Origin: Amoebophrya sp. A120
Taxonomy: Eukaryota; Sar; Dinophyceae; Syndiniales; Amoebophryaceae
Direction: 5' to 3'
Assembly: GCA_905178155.1 (NCBI GenBank)
Contig: CAJINV010000002.1
Location: 5,761,709-5,825,708, forward strand
DNA length: 64,000 bases
A program made the translations under genes and the position numbers. Positions 1 through 12,200 of the stretch are shown one piece after another (positions within the stretch are counted from its first letter, which is position 1; each line of letters begins with the position of its first letter). The notes beneath the pieces were generated by a model. The model did no database searches. It saw nothing but the letters and a program-made list of their open reading frames with translations, and was not told the DNA's origin.

Positions 1-1099
1 CCCGAAGCTGACCGGTATCACAGAGGAGGCTTTGGCGACGGATGGACTGTCCTTTGAGGAGGCAATTGTGAAATTTAAGCACTTTTGCACAGGCAGCTTC
101 TCGTCGGCAACTACAGGACAGAGTGATAAAGACTTGCACTTCTATCTTCCCCTCTACCAATACGGAGCAGACGTGCATCTTCTCCGCTACAACTGGATTT
201 TCTTCCTCCTGCGCTCAGTGGGAAATGGAGATAGAGGAAAGATTAGTTCAAAGGAGAAGATCGCCGTGACGAAGTGGTTATTTCCGGCACTGACGAAACA
301 CGATGTTGGTACAACAACCTCGGTGCAGACCACGAGTAGAACAAGATCCACCCCAGGGTACGAACGGTATCGTCCGTTTCTCGAAGCTTTTCTAGAAATA
401 GCGTCCCAGCAGAAAGAACAGACGGAGAACATTCGATCCAAACTCGCAACCTTAGACGTCGCAGGGTTTGCGTCTTTTTTCGAAGGCAGCGTGATGAAGA
501 TGGTAGATGAAGATCTGAATAGCCGGTTTCGAAATCTGCGTCCAATCATTGCCGAATTAGCGTTGAAAAATAGGGTAACGGAAATAATAGCACCACCGTC
601 CTCATCGGCAACAGAACTCGAGCCGGAGCTGCATAAGCATAACCCAATCTCGAAGAAAAAATACACCGCTGGGAGTGTATACAAGGCTCTCGGGGTCTCT
701 GAAACGAGGTTCAACGCTACCCTACAGGAAGTTATCTCCATGAAACAAGGCGCAAGCTTTCGAAAGCAGATTCACGACGGGTGTTACGACTCTGTGTCCT
801 TGTTTCTAGCATTGGACAGATTGTGGGACTTGAACAAAAATTCTTGCAGGGCAGATGAACACAACGCGAATGTTAATACCACTATTTCCGACGGCATCGT
901 AGGTTCCAAAGATAAAAACGGGAGATTTGGTCAAGAACAAAGGAGAATTTTTTTTTGCCGGTATAACGCTACCGTGCAAAGGAAGCTGAGCACGGCGCTG
1001 TGTTGTTCCTCAACTGTGCTCACACAATCCTCTCCCTTTAGTGTAGCGAGTTGCGTTTTCATCTGTCTTGGGTGTCGTCTGCTTCATGAAAAATTTTGA
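1..1099 (+). CDS. 3' part of a gene; N-terminal ERI1-like exonuclease motif (partial)
   Basis: The open frame runs in from the left edge (codons from base 2) to a stop at 1097-1099. Its first residues read PKLTGITEEAL then DGLSFEEAIVKFKHF. This matches the exonuclease III-like motif region of DEDDh 3'-5' exonucleases of the ERI1/KapD group (LTGIT, then a Phe-rich helix). The other catalytic motifs would lie upstream of the window. The following ~300 residues match nothing I recognise. The last ~60 residues (after about 930) are Cys/Ser-rich and preceded by a T-run, so the true exon may end near 930 with the rest being intron or UTR. There is no usable start inside the window; the apparent start at 32 is a TTG inside the frame. 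Coding is likely; the exonuclease assignment rests on one motif. Confidence 0.5.
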   Translation, partial: PKLTGITEEALATDGLSFEEAIVKFKHFCTGSFSSATTGQSDKDLHFYLPLYQYGADVHLLRYNWIFFLLRSVGNGDRGKISSKEKIAVTKWLFPALTKHDVGTTTSVQTTSRTRSTPGYERYRPFLEAFLEIASQQKEQTENIRSKLATLDVAGFASFFEGSVMKMVDEDLNSRFRNLRPIIAELALKNRVTEIIAPPSSSATELEPELHKHNPISKKKYTAGSVYKALGVSETRFNATLQEVISMKQGASFRKQIHDGCYDSVSLFLALDRLWDLNKNSCRADEHNANVNTTISDGIVGSKDKNGRFGQEQRRIFFCRYNATVQRKLSTALCCSSTVLTQSSPFSVASCVFICLGCRLLHEKF

Positions 1100-1288
1100 G
1101 CTTCTTTTTGAGACGAGAGATCAGCGGCTGCCTCGCGACCTCTGTCGCGCTTCATTTCTTGTTTCACGATAACGTATAAATTGTGTTTGTGCTACTTGAC
1201 TGCAGCCTACGAATCAGGGTTAAGCAATAGATACCGGAGCCGTCTCAAGAACCTGATTTTTTTTCGGTTATTCGAATACTTTCGCAAG

Positions 1289-2211
1289 ATGCCGTCCGTT
1301 GTCGCCAACTTCCGCAAGTCCGGCGTTGCTTTGCAAGTCCTCGTCTTTTGTTCCCAGGATCATGCCTCTTCCGCTTTTGCTGTCAGCATCCCAGCGAAAA
1401 CAACGAAAACTGCAGTCACTGGTCAAAACGAGAAGACTTCCACAGCCGTCGAGGACCCGGCTTGGAAAGACGAGGTGGCGCGGCTGTTGACCGGCGTGAT
1501 TGGGAATTTGGAAGGAGCTACGACTTCTTCCAAAAACAAAAAGCCCTTCTCCCTCCTCTCCCAGGATGAAATCATGCACGAATTAACCAAATCCGCCGAG
1601 CAAGAGCTCGACTCCATCGTCGATGCGGTAGCGATATCCAATGCAAAAGTACTAAATGTGGTAGTCGTACTAATCCATGTATGACAGTCAGATCCCCGTT
1701 TTGATGGAAAGCTGCATCATCTTCATCTTTGAAAAGATAATTTGTATTGCAATGCGCGATGCTCATGTTCTGTTGCTTTTGCAAGGCATAATCGAACTTG
1801 TCGGAGGAGGACGTTACGGAGGAGGACTACGGTTTTTCGAACGATGAAGAATCTGACGGCGACGCGGCGACAACCACAACTTCTGACGCGCAGGACCAGC
1901 TGCAAGAAGACGCTTCGACGTCTGAGGACGCGCAAGAAGACGACGAGGAACAGCTGCAAATGGAAGAGGACGACGGTGATGAGGACAGCACGGCGTTTCT
2001 GTCTTTGACGGGCTCGGATCAGGAACAGGATGAAAATGAGAACGAAAACGAAGAGGAAAACCTGTTGTCCATGGAGGATACGTTGAGTTTTATCTCCGAC
2101 AAGGAAGAGGACGGCGAACAGGATGGGAAAAAGTACATCCCGGAGTCGACCAAGAAGGAGGTCGCGAAAATCTTGAACGGCATCATCGGCCGCCTGTCCA
2201 AGCCGCACTAG
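1289..2211 (+). CDS. Small acidic protein with a duplicated helix motif (2 exons)
   Basis: Exons 1289-1634 and 1796-2211 join in frame across an introner (1635-1790), giving 253 residues. The start is the ATG at 1289; the same frame is open upstream but lacks a better start. The N-terminus has a weak hydrophobic stretch (GVALQVLVF) that could be a targeting signal. The middle is extremely Asp/Glu-rich. The motif K-x-EVA-x-x-L-x-G-x-IG-x-L occurs twice, once before the introner (WKDEVARLLTGVIGNL) and once at the C-terminus (TKKEVAKILNGIIGRL), so the protein is built from two copies of a short helix around an acidic linker. I do not recognise the family. Confidence 0.7.
1635..1790. mobile_element. 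Introner, family L (156 bp)
   Basis: Starts TATCCAATGCAAAAGT and ends with the imperfect inverse (CTTTTGCAAGGCATA). Target copies AGCGA (1630-1634) and ATCGA (1791-1795) differ at one base. Removing the element and one target copy joins GCG-A to AC-TTG and keeps the acidic frame open. Single copy in the window. Confidence 0.7.
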
Positions 2212-3218
2212 ATGAATCGTTGTGAGAATCAGTAAAAACGCGGGAGGTGGTGATAGATGTTGTGAAAGGCTTTGAATTTTTTTTTTCCCAGTGGTTTCGT
2301 TTCTGAAAATGATTGTGATTCAGTTTTGCAGATCATGAAATATACTTAGGTATACGACGTCTCTGTCATCTTTTCCGAATGATTGTGATAGCACCCCCGT
2401 AGAAGGAGTTACTATCGATCGCCACGCATTGTATGTTTTCCGCCGGCGAAAGTGTGTCTGACACGAAAAGACGTGCGCTCCAAAGGTAAGCGTTTACTTG
2501 TTCGAAGTCGATAGGAATACATGTTGACTACGGGTGTCGCTTTTCGTCTTGCGGTGTTTCGTAATAAGGATCTAGACGCAAAGACTAAATCGCTCTAAAC
2601 ATTTAAGCAGCATGCGTTTCGTCGCAATATGAACATTGCTCGGATAGACAAAGTCGTCGGGGTCGTCTGCAGTGTCGTAGCAAGTTGCTGGTCGTTGGCA
2701 TGGCTGCCTTTCCCGTCATTTTCGGGTCGTTTCAAATCGTGGCTCGGAACACTGGGATTCTCAGGTCGTTGTAATGAAAACTTTAAAGTTGCAAAAATGA
2801 ACGGAAGTCGTGCTGTCGCGTATACTTCGATATTATTAGAGGCGGAAACGGAATAAATGGTGTTTTTTTGTGTAAGTACTTACAAAGAAACATGTCAGAA
2901 TCAGAAAGCGAATTGCAGTCCACCAGCAGCTGCTGGCTGTATGGTTCGAAGGTGCTGGTTTTTCTTGAAGTTGAATTCTCATCCAACGATGGCAGTAAAT
3001 GCGAATCATCGTCCGTCGAATGTCTGACTGCCGTTGGTACACTAGAATAGCCGGGGCATGAAGCCCTTGACTTTTGTGTTGACAGAATGAACGCAATTTT
3101 TGGCTGCATTGGCCGTCGGGGGGAAAGAGCAGAACTGCGCGGAGTTTTCAAGAACCTACAGCAGGACCACATGGCACCAGGGCATCGAACATCGGGACGT
3201 CGCGAGGAGCGAGAAGAA
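2212..3218. other. Intergenic; no gene seen
   Basis: Short open frames here lack support from length, repeats or motifs. T- and A-rich runs near 2276-2290 and around 2860 look like UTR or spacer. It probably holds the 3' end of the acidic-protein transcript and the 5' leader of the next gene, whose frame is already open from 3087. Confidence 0.5.
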
Positions 3219-6200
3219 ATGGTTCGAAATAGTAGACCCAGTTCTTGTTCTTCTTCTTGTTCCTCCCACCGCCGCCGGTCGCTCGTCTTCTCCCACCTGG
3301 CCGTATTTATTTGTTTCGGCTGCACGACAGCTCCAGTTCAAGTTCATGTTCAGCTCAGCCGTTTCTTCCTAATTTCGGCGGAAGCGGCGAGAGCAGGTGC
3401 GCAGCTAGTACAAGAGCAGGAGAACCAGCAGCAGCAGCCGCCCTTGCCCACCGGCGCCACACGGTCCACAGCGGGATGGAAGGCGAAGAAACAACGCGAA
3501 ATATTGCGAGGAAAAATCCCCCCTCCCCATATCGAAAAGGCGTGTTTCCGAAAATTTGTCTTGCTGATTTGAGACCACAAATCACGTCTGTCCTGCAAGA
3601 AGACAACTCCACAGGCTCTGCCGCATTATGCAGGCGGTTTGTGATGCTGTTGGACCTACAGCGTAGCCGTTTCTCATGCTAAGCGCCTAGGCCAAAAGCT
3701 CTCTACTCAGGCTCGGCAGGAGCCTGCAGACCTCTACTGCAGGACAAGCCTGATTTGTATACGCAAATCCAGCGTCAGAAGCTTCCTTTTCTTTGATATG
3801 GGGGGGGATTTTTCATTGGGATACGAAATCGACACCATGTGTATGGCCAGCATGATGGGAATCATGGACGGCCCACTGCACGAGCAGAAGGTCGGGACGA
3901 CGAGTGATTTTTCTGCAGCGGCGGAAGTACTAGATCAAGAGGAGGAGCACGATCCAGAGAAGATTCTCGCTGCGAAAAAAAGCATCCTTGCCAAGCACGC
4001 CACGAAGTATTTCTACGACCACAACTTGCTCAGTACCACTAGGAACATCGCGAACAGTACGTCTAAAAGTACATCTTTTTCTCGGCACAGTACTATGCGG
4101 GAGGAAGTACTAGAGGCTTTCAGCACGGACGAGGTGGAAACGTACGAGAAGCGGTGTTTGCGGGAAAGCAGCGGCAAGGGGAAAAAGAAGGAAGATTCTT
4201 TTCCTCCGCCGGAGGATGCGGTGTACTACCTGATCGATAACAACCTGGACCCCAGCTCGAACCCGGACTCCGATTCCGCCCGACAGGGCCAAAGCTGGAA
4301 GGTGTATTTCGAGCTCGAGGAAGCATACAAGAACAGCGAGAAATATTCCACCTCTATGGCGGCCCAGCGCCTGCGCGCCCTGCGGTGGGACAAGATGAAG
4401 CGCAAGGTGCTGCAGATCGCGGTCTTCAATCTGTACCGAAGGAAAGACGCCGTGTATCTCTTGCTCGCAAGTCCCTGGCTGAGCAGTTCGAGGTACGAGT
4501 ACAGAATTACCGCGAGCCGCCCGGAAAGGAGTCGTCGTGTGACTGGAATTGGTCAAGACGAGCTGGTTGACTGGCGGTCGCGGTTGTTTCCGACGAAGGC
4601 GCAAATGAAAAAAATGCGGGAGACGGATCATTACATGCAGGGACGAACAACAAGCGCGAAAACAAATCTCCTTGACGAATATCTGGCCCAGCACGTGTCC
4701 AAGGTACAGACGACGGAGCAGGAGCGGGAGCAGACGTGCTTCGACTTGCGGGACTGGTTTGTTCTCAATGATGTTGATAATGATGAACAATTTATTCAGG
4801 AGGGGGCTCTTGCTAACGAAGAGCGCCGACCTGGTTCTCGTCGAAAAACGACGACGAGAATTTCTTACTCCTGCCTGCTGCCGAACAAGCAGAACCGCTT
4901 GCACCTGCTTTTGTTTTTCATCGAGACCGCGAGCCAGAGCGAGCTGGACTTGTTTTTCTACCAGGTGTTAGAAGAGGGTATGATGGTTGAAGAAGAGAGA
5001 CTCGTCGACCACAGCCCGCTGTACCACTTTTACCTGGACCTGCAGAACGTGTCGCCCAGGTCTATGAATCAAGCCTCGGATCTGATGCTGTCCGGTTGGA
5101 AGCACTTGGCCAAGAAGCGCGCCGCGCAAGCGTATCTGGACCAAGTGTTCCGGAACGAGTATAATAGAGACGTCTTGCAGCACGACAAAGCTCTTGCCGG
5201 CAAAGCGTTTGACTTGGTTATCATCACCGACGGCACGCTGGTACCGTGGACCTACAGCTGGAGAAAGGCCATCCAAATCTTGAACTTCTCCGGTATGCAG
5301 GACAGCACCCCGCCTTCGGAGAAGGAAGCCATGGCGATGGACGACTTCGCCTTCGCGAAAACCGGCCGCGGTACTACTGATGCAGGCTCTGGAGCAGGAG
5401 CAACAAGATCCTTTTTGCAGCAGCTACAGCCTGGCGGAGATCATGCTCTAGAAGATGAAGAGCAACTACAGCCTAGAAAGAACATTAGCATGGTTCCGCA
5501 GTTGCCCCAGAGTAACAACTATGTGCACACGACCTTCGTGCTGCTGGATCTAGGTTACCTGTCGGAGCGATTTGAGAAAGTGGACCCAGACAACATGGAA
5601 GCGGACCACCCACAGCGCCCCCGCACGCCGACGGAGGAGTTCCACCGCTGGCGGATGGAGGCGGTGCAGAAGGTGCAAGAGAATTTTGACATCCTGAGCC
5701 CCCAGCAGCGCGACGATGAGCGCCTGATTCAGCTGCGACACGTGCCGCTCACCTCGCGGCTGGAGCACTTCTATCGCAAGAAAAAACTGTTTCACTCACA
5801 AGCAGAAAATGGAACACAGAGCTATTAATTTGTGTTGCTAGTACACCTGCAAGACATTGGATTTTCGAACGTGTTTTCCCTTGGGAAGTGCGCATGGCAA
5901 GTTTTCTATGTCATGTAGAACGAACTTGTGATGCGAAACTCGCAAAATTGTTACAATGAAACACTTCTTTCTCACGATAAATTCCGCAGCGTTTTCAATC
6001 CAGCCCCGACCTCTTCAGTCCAGACGGAAGACGCGGCTCCGGTATTCTGTGTAAATCAAACGTGGTCCCCACCTCGTGGTCCCCATAGTGAAGAGGGCAC
6101 TTTTGCTAGACAGGCCAAGAACAAGTTTTTTGACGGTATTTTTACAAGTTCGGGTCGTGGTCTCTAGTGTACTAGTCGTGGTTAGCTAGAGCAGTCGCAT

Positions 6201-9200
6201 ATCCCTAGTCGAGCATGACAAATTTATATTCCAGATAGAATGCAATTGCAAAAATAAGGCTCATCGCTCATACATTGTAGTTATCGGGCTGGCGATGCGG
6301 ATGCGAATAAGCATTTTAGGGATGGAAATTTGCATGACAGCTAACTATGGGGCCTACCTTGTGGGGACGACGTTTTTAATTCAGGGGATACCCGAAGATC
6401 GAGGCATTTGCGGCCACGGACGACCAGGTTTGGCGCAGCGTGCTGCTGCCGATCACACAACTCGAGCGCGATTTCTTGGCAGATGCGGACACTAAGAAGG
6501 ATCCAGCTGAAATCGCTAGGGCCAGGACGACCGAGTTCTTAGAGCACCGGTTTAGCATGGACGGGTTGATTCAACTCGCCGAGCACGAGCGGACGCACCT
6601 GGTTTTCGCCGAGTTTCCGTTCGAAAAGCTGAAGCAGTGCGCGGAGCGCGGTCGCGGCTTTTTGGAAGGTGGTATCAAAAGGAAAAATTACCCCTTCCCA
6701 TACTGACAAGGTACGTTTTCGAAAATTTGTGTTGCTGATTTGTGACCCCAAATCGTCTCTGTGATGCATGAAGGCAACTCCACAGGCTCCGCTGCATTCT
6801 ACAGGCGGTCTGTCATGCTCATGCTCCTACAGCGTAGACGTCTGTCATGCTAAGCGCCCAGGCCAAAACCTGCCTTCTCAGGCTTGGCATGGGCCTGCAG
6901 TCCTTGCCAGCAAGACACATCTGATTGGTGTACGCAGATCCACCATCAGAAACTTCGTTTTGATATGGGGAGGGGGGATGTTTCATTTTGATAGGTGGGG
7001 GCAAGAGTGCGACAAGTATAACCTCAACCTCGTCGCAACGAAACATTTCGCGGCGGAAGGAACTGGACGTGGCCAGCAGTCTCTTTTATACGCTTCCCAT
7101 GCACGTGGCGCGGATGGCCGGGATGTTCAAAGTGCCAAACGACTTCACCCACCACAGCTGGCAGGCGGACTACGTGGAAACGGTGCTCCGTAACCTGTGG
7201 GACCAGCTGGATAGCATGCTGCCCATCCCGCCGAGTTGCGACTACAGCGCGGGTATCGGCCAGGACTACCCCGGGAACGATCTGAACCTCTATCAAATGG
7301 AAAAATCCCCCCACCCCATATCGAAAACGAAATTTGTGATGCTGTATTTGAGTACACAAATCGAATTGCAATGCTAGAAGGCCAAGAGCCGCAGTTGTGG
7401 CCTCGTTTGCAGGCAATTTGTCATGCTGTTTCCCACTTGCAGTTGCTTCCTGTCATGCTGAAGATGCAAGGCTTTCCCACGCCACCCAGCACTACAGTCC
7501 GCATCTTTTCCCTTCTAGCATGGCAAAGCTGATCTGTGACTGCAAATCTGCATCACAGATTTCCGTTTTGATATGGGGAGGGGGGATTTTTCTTCTTGAT
7601 AACCTCGGGCGCGTCCTTATCCTGGCAAACAGCACGTTCTCCCAGTGCCTCGCGCTCTGCGCGGAGTTCTTTGAGGGCGAGCGCGACAAGGTATCCACCG
7701 AATTTGACGCGTTGGGAAACGAAGGGAAGCACAGCAACACGTGCTGGGGAGTGACCTTCATGGCAAATGCGGACGAAGTCGACGTTCCTGCTAGAAGAAG
7801 TACCACAGCGGAGCAAACAAGTACGAAGGCGAGGACAATGCCTGCGTGGGTGGAAAAGTTAGGGTACCCGGGAAATGATAATGCGAATAAAAAACTGTCG
7901 GAAAAAGAACTACCAGGTCGTGCAAGAACAGGTGAGAAGCAAAACCACGCGGCAAAAACCATACAGGGTACGTGTTCCTTGAAAGCGAAGCAGCTCCCTG
8001 TAGGCATCTCGGCCCGCGCAGGTCCGTACCAAAATCCCACCGCCGTTTCGCTCGTGATGACGAGACGCTGTCAGCAAGATATGTTCACCAACCGGGAGGC
8101 CCTGCTCGAGCGCATGCGCACCCTGATCTGGCGTGAACAGGGAAGAAAATCCGACTTGCAGAAACGGCGGTTCTTTCTGCACTACACCGCGGTCACGGAG
8201 TTTCTAGATCCCAGGCGCGGTCGTGGTCGTCGTTCTCCACCACATGTGGGCGTTAAAAATCTACTTCCAGAAGAAGAACACGTCGAATCAAGAAATGTTG
8301 GCCCGACGATGTGTTTCGACACGCGAGGCGAGGGCAAGCCGACGCCCGAGGTGGCTCTGAGTTTTCTGCACATGCACCAAATCGAGGTGGACGGGATGTT
8401 GAAGGCCGGCGACGTCGCTATTGGCGCGGAAATGAAGTTGCAAGAAGATCAAGAACCAGCCCACCGAGACAGCCTGCGTGATGACGTCGAAGTGGACCCG
8501 GAGCACTGGCACAAGACGCATGTTCGCCCCCCGCGAACGGACCTCCTGGGGCCCCCGAAAGAAGAATCTTTGCCTCCGCCTGAGGTTGACACAGCAGCGG
8601 GGGCTGCAGCTGGAGCTCCTCCTCCCCTTCCGCAGGAAGTTTCACCTGCAGAGCGGGCCCCATCACAACTGCCTGCGCCGGTAGTTGAAGTGCCGCCCGA
8701 AGAAGACGAGGAGGAGGAGCTCGAGGAGGACGTGGAAGTGGTGCCCGCTGTTGAACTCACTAGTACAATGCGTCCGCCGCAAGAAGATAAATTTCCTCTT
8801 GCAACCACACCTACATCAACTCCGGAAATGGAAGAGATACAATCGCCAGAAGCTTTGCCACCAGCAGAGTCAGCAACAGATGAACAGCAGGTCCAGGAGC
8901 CCGCTAAAGTAGCAGAAGCTTTACCTCCCACATCGAAGCCTGGGGCCGAAAAGAACATTCGTGATAGTACTTTGCAGCAAGATAAGGTTCATCGTCGAGC
9001 CCCGACCTCCGTTTCCGCTTCTACTGCGACGCTACCACCTAGTAGCACCAGTCCCACTTCTACTTCTTATTCGTCCACTTCTAGTCCTAGCACGTCTACC
9101 TCCCCCACCTCGACCAAGCGCGAGTGTACGGAAAAGGAGCGCATCATTTTCGGCCCGGATTGCGACTGGGATGAAGAAGACGAGATGGACGCGGGCCGGG

Positions 9201-12200
9201 TGGCGACCACGGAGGGACTTTCCGAGGCGGAAACGGAGATTCTGGATCCGGAGAAAACGGGGAATTTCAGCAAGGCCGACCTGATGCTGGCGGAAAACGC
9301 GGGCGAAATCCAGGCAGACACGCGCGGCGACGCTTTATTGATCCACAAAGATTGGCGAGTGGACGAGAATGCGAGGAAGAAGTTCGAAGAATTGCGCAAG
9401 AAGTGGCAGCGGGAGGAGGCGCAGCAGAGACAAATGGACGAGATTGAGGAGGTGCGACGAAGAGCGGAGGAGGAGGAACGCGAGAAGAGGAGGCAGAGGG
9501 ACGCGGAATTGAAAAAAAAGGCAGAAGAGTTGGATAAAACAAGCAGCACAAAAGCTCCAGCGGGTGAAGAAGATGTTGAGACCACTAAGTCTCCTTCTGG
9601 AGGGGACGATAAGCATGATCAAAGTCAGGACAAAAATGCTGACGAAGGAGGGGAACAAACAGAAAAGCCTGCAACAGGAGGAGAGACGAGCGAAGATGAG
9701 TCCACTACATCCACTACTTCGACTACTTTTCCGCTAGACACCCCGGAGAAGGACGAGACTTCCGGCGAACAAGACGACAAAGGCGAAGAACAGGGTGGCG
9801 GAGGTACTGGCTTTGCGCCAACGGTGGAAGATGATGCCTCCCTAGGCCCTCGTCCGGAGTGCAAGTCCATCGAGGAGTATCTAGAACCGGACTGTGTGCT
9901 GTCGGAGGAAGCGAGGAAAGATCTAGACAAAATCGGCAGCACTAATATTTTGACGGACAAGGATATGGATCTGTCAGGATTGAAATCGTCAAAGTTGAAA
10001 TAATTTGTCATGCATAAAATGGTCGGACATGCATGCATTTCCTGGATGTCCTTGGTCGGACATTCCTGTTTGGTGGTAGTATGGACCCCGTGTGGCTGTA
10101 GCGTCTTCCTCCGCCCTGCTTAGGCTGCCGCGCCTCGTGAGTTTCGTGTAATCGTTGTCCATTTTGCAAACCGTGCAATTGGTATATCCACACTTGCTCT
10201 TCGTAGTACTTCGTCCGTTGACCTTCCCCTCTACTCCCTTTACGTTTCCCCAGGCAGTACTCTTCATCTAAGCTGATCTTACCTGTTTTACGAATTTACT
10301 TTGAGTTAGCCTCTCATTACTTTCTCCCTTATCTTATGTCTTTCCTCAGAAGTGCGTTGGCGCGCCCTGCTTTTCTGCATGCACCATCAGAAGTGCATTG
10401 AATCGCGGCGGGATAATTACGAAAAAAATTTCCTCTTTGCATCGACTCTTGGTGGGATAATTACGAAAAAAATTTCCTCTTTGCATCGCGGCGGGATAAT
10501 TACGAAAAGTCTTTCACTTTGCATCGACTCTTGGTGGCTGCTTCCCACCGGCGGAGAGTATAAAGATGTAAAACATGAGCTGTTGACCACTGGGTCGCCG
10601 CAGCGTAGTGCTTGCACGCACCATCAGAAGTGCGTTAGCACGCCTTGCTTTTCTTGCGCACACCATCAGAAGTGTGTTGAATCGCGAGCGTATGATGATG
10701 ATGATGATTTCCTAGTTTCCAGGATATGTCTCACATATCTTGCTTTTCCTGCTTTCCCTGCATGACAAACCACGTTTTCGGTATGACTGTATGTGTAGCT
10801 TCTAGTTGTTTGTCATGCTGATTTTCGATAGATGGTTCTTTTTCTATTGCTCTGTCGCGTGACGCGTATCTCCTGATGCGCGTCACGGTTTCGGACGGTG
10901 CCGGTGTGGCTGATTACCATCTCTCCCCCGGTGCCCTATGCATGTGGCCGCCCTTCCTAATGATAAAAACTGCTATTTGCATTATATGCTCGCCAAATTT
11001 TCATATCGATACTACCACTATCCGACTCTCTGTCGTCCCGCACTTACTTTAGATAGAAAAATTTTATTGGTTTACGTAACCGGGGGCGGTGTGTCGTCTG
11101 CGGCGGATGATGACAGTGTACGCATTCAAAGAACTTCATGGCTTTTGGGGCTGCTTCCCCTTAGGTCTAGTATCACTTGACCCAAGGCACTGATCCGCTA
11201 AACGCACACCGTACGCCTCGCCCGCTCGGGGATAGCGTATCTCTAGACAGTGCTCTTGCTGCGGAGTGCTCGGCGATTCGCGCCGTACTTAATTCTACTG
11301 CGCGTAAGTCTTTCACTTTGCGTGGACTCTTGGTGGCTGCTACCACCGCGGGAGAGTATAAAGATGTAAAACATGAGCCATTAGCCACTGGGCTGCGGTG
11401 GCGTAGTGCATGCACGCACCATCAGAAGTGCGTTTGCACGCCTTGCTTTTCTTGCATGCACCATCAGAAGTGCATTGAATCGCGAGCGTATGATGATGAT
11501 GATTCCTACAGCACTTCGTATTTGCCTGCCGTTTACTCTCCTATGGTAACTTGACCTTCTATTTCCTCTCTCTACTCTTGTTTGGGTTTCGTTGTGACGG
11601 AAAGTATAGTCTTTGCACAGCAACGTGAATCCGATTTACTTGCTGCTGCTGTGTATGTTTTGTATGACATGCTACCAAGTATGTCTTTGCCTTTCGTGAA
11701 AATGTGTGATGATTTGTATGGTTGCCTGCGCTTCGTTGCTACTGCACTTCCTTCGTTAGTACCTGTTTCCTCGTATGGAGCTAGATCGCAAATTCGTACG
11801 CTCCTCATTCCGAAAAGTCCGATCTTCCCTGCCTTCCCCTCATGCCCACGTAGATGTAGGTCGCTACCCTTTTACTTCCTCTCTGCCGTGTAGTTTTGTC
11901 TTCTTATTTGTTTCATCCTTGTACTAGCGCTAGTTCGCGGAACCCGCTTCCTCGCAGGGGCAGCTGTTTTTTTTTCCGCCTTGCCAGCGGGTTTGTTTGG
12001 GGGGATACGACAGTATCGGCGTCGGGGGAAATCGCCGATGGGATACGACCGCAGTGTGACAAGCCAGGCGGGGAAAATAGTGAAGCTTCGGGTCTCGCAG
12101 CTCCACTTCTCCGTCTTACTTCCGTCTTCGTCCAGCTTCCTCTTCTTTCTTCTTCCGCCTTTTTCCGCTGGGGTTCGTCTTTGCATGACATCGAGGGACT

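Noticed and set aside
3798-5828. Treating the 676-codon frame as a complete gene starting at 3798
   Set aside because: The first codons are the G-rich arm of the family B introner, and the last ones (after 5771) lie in the family H element.
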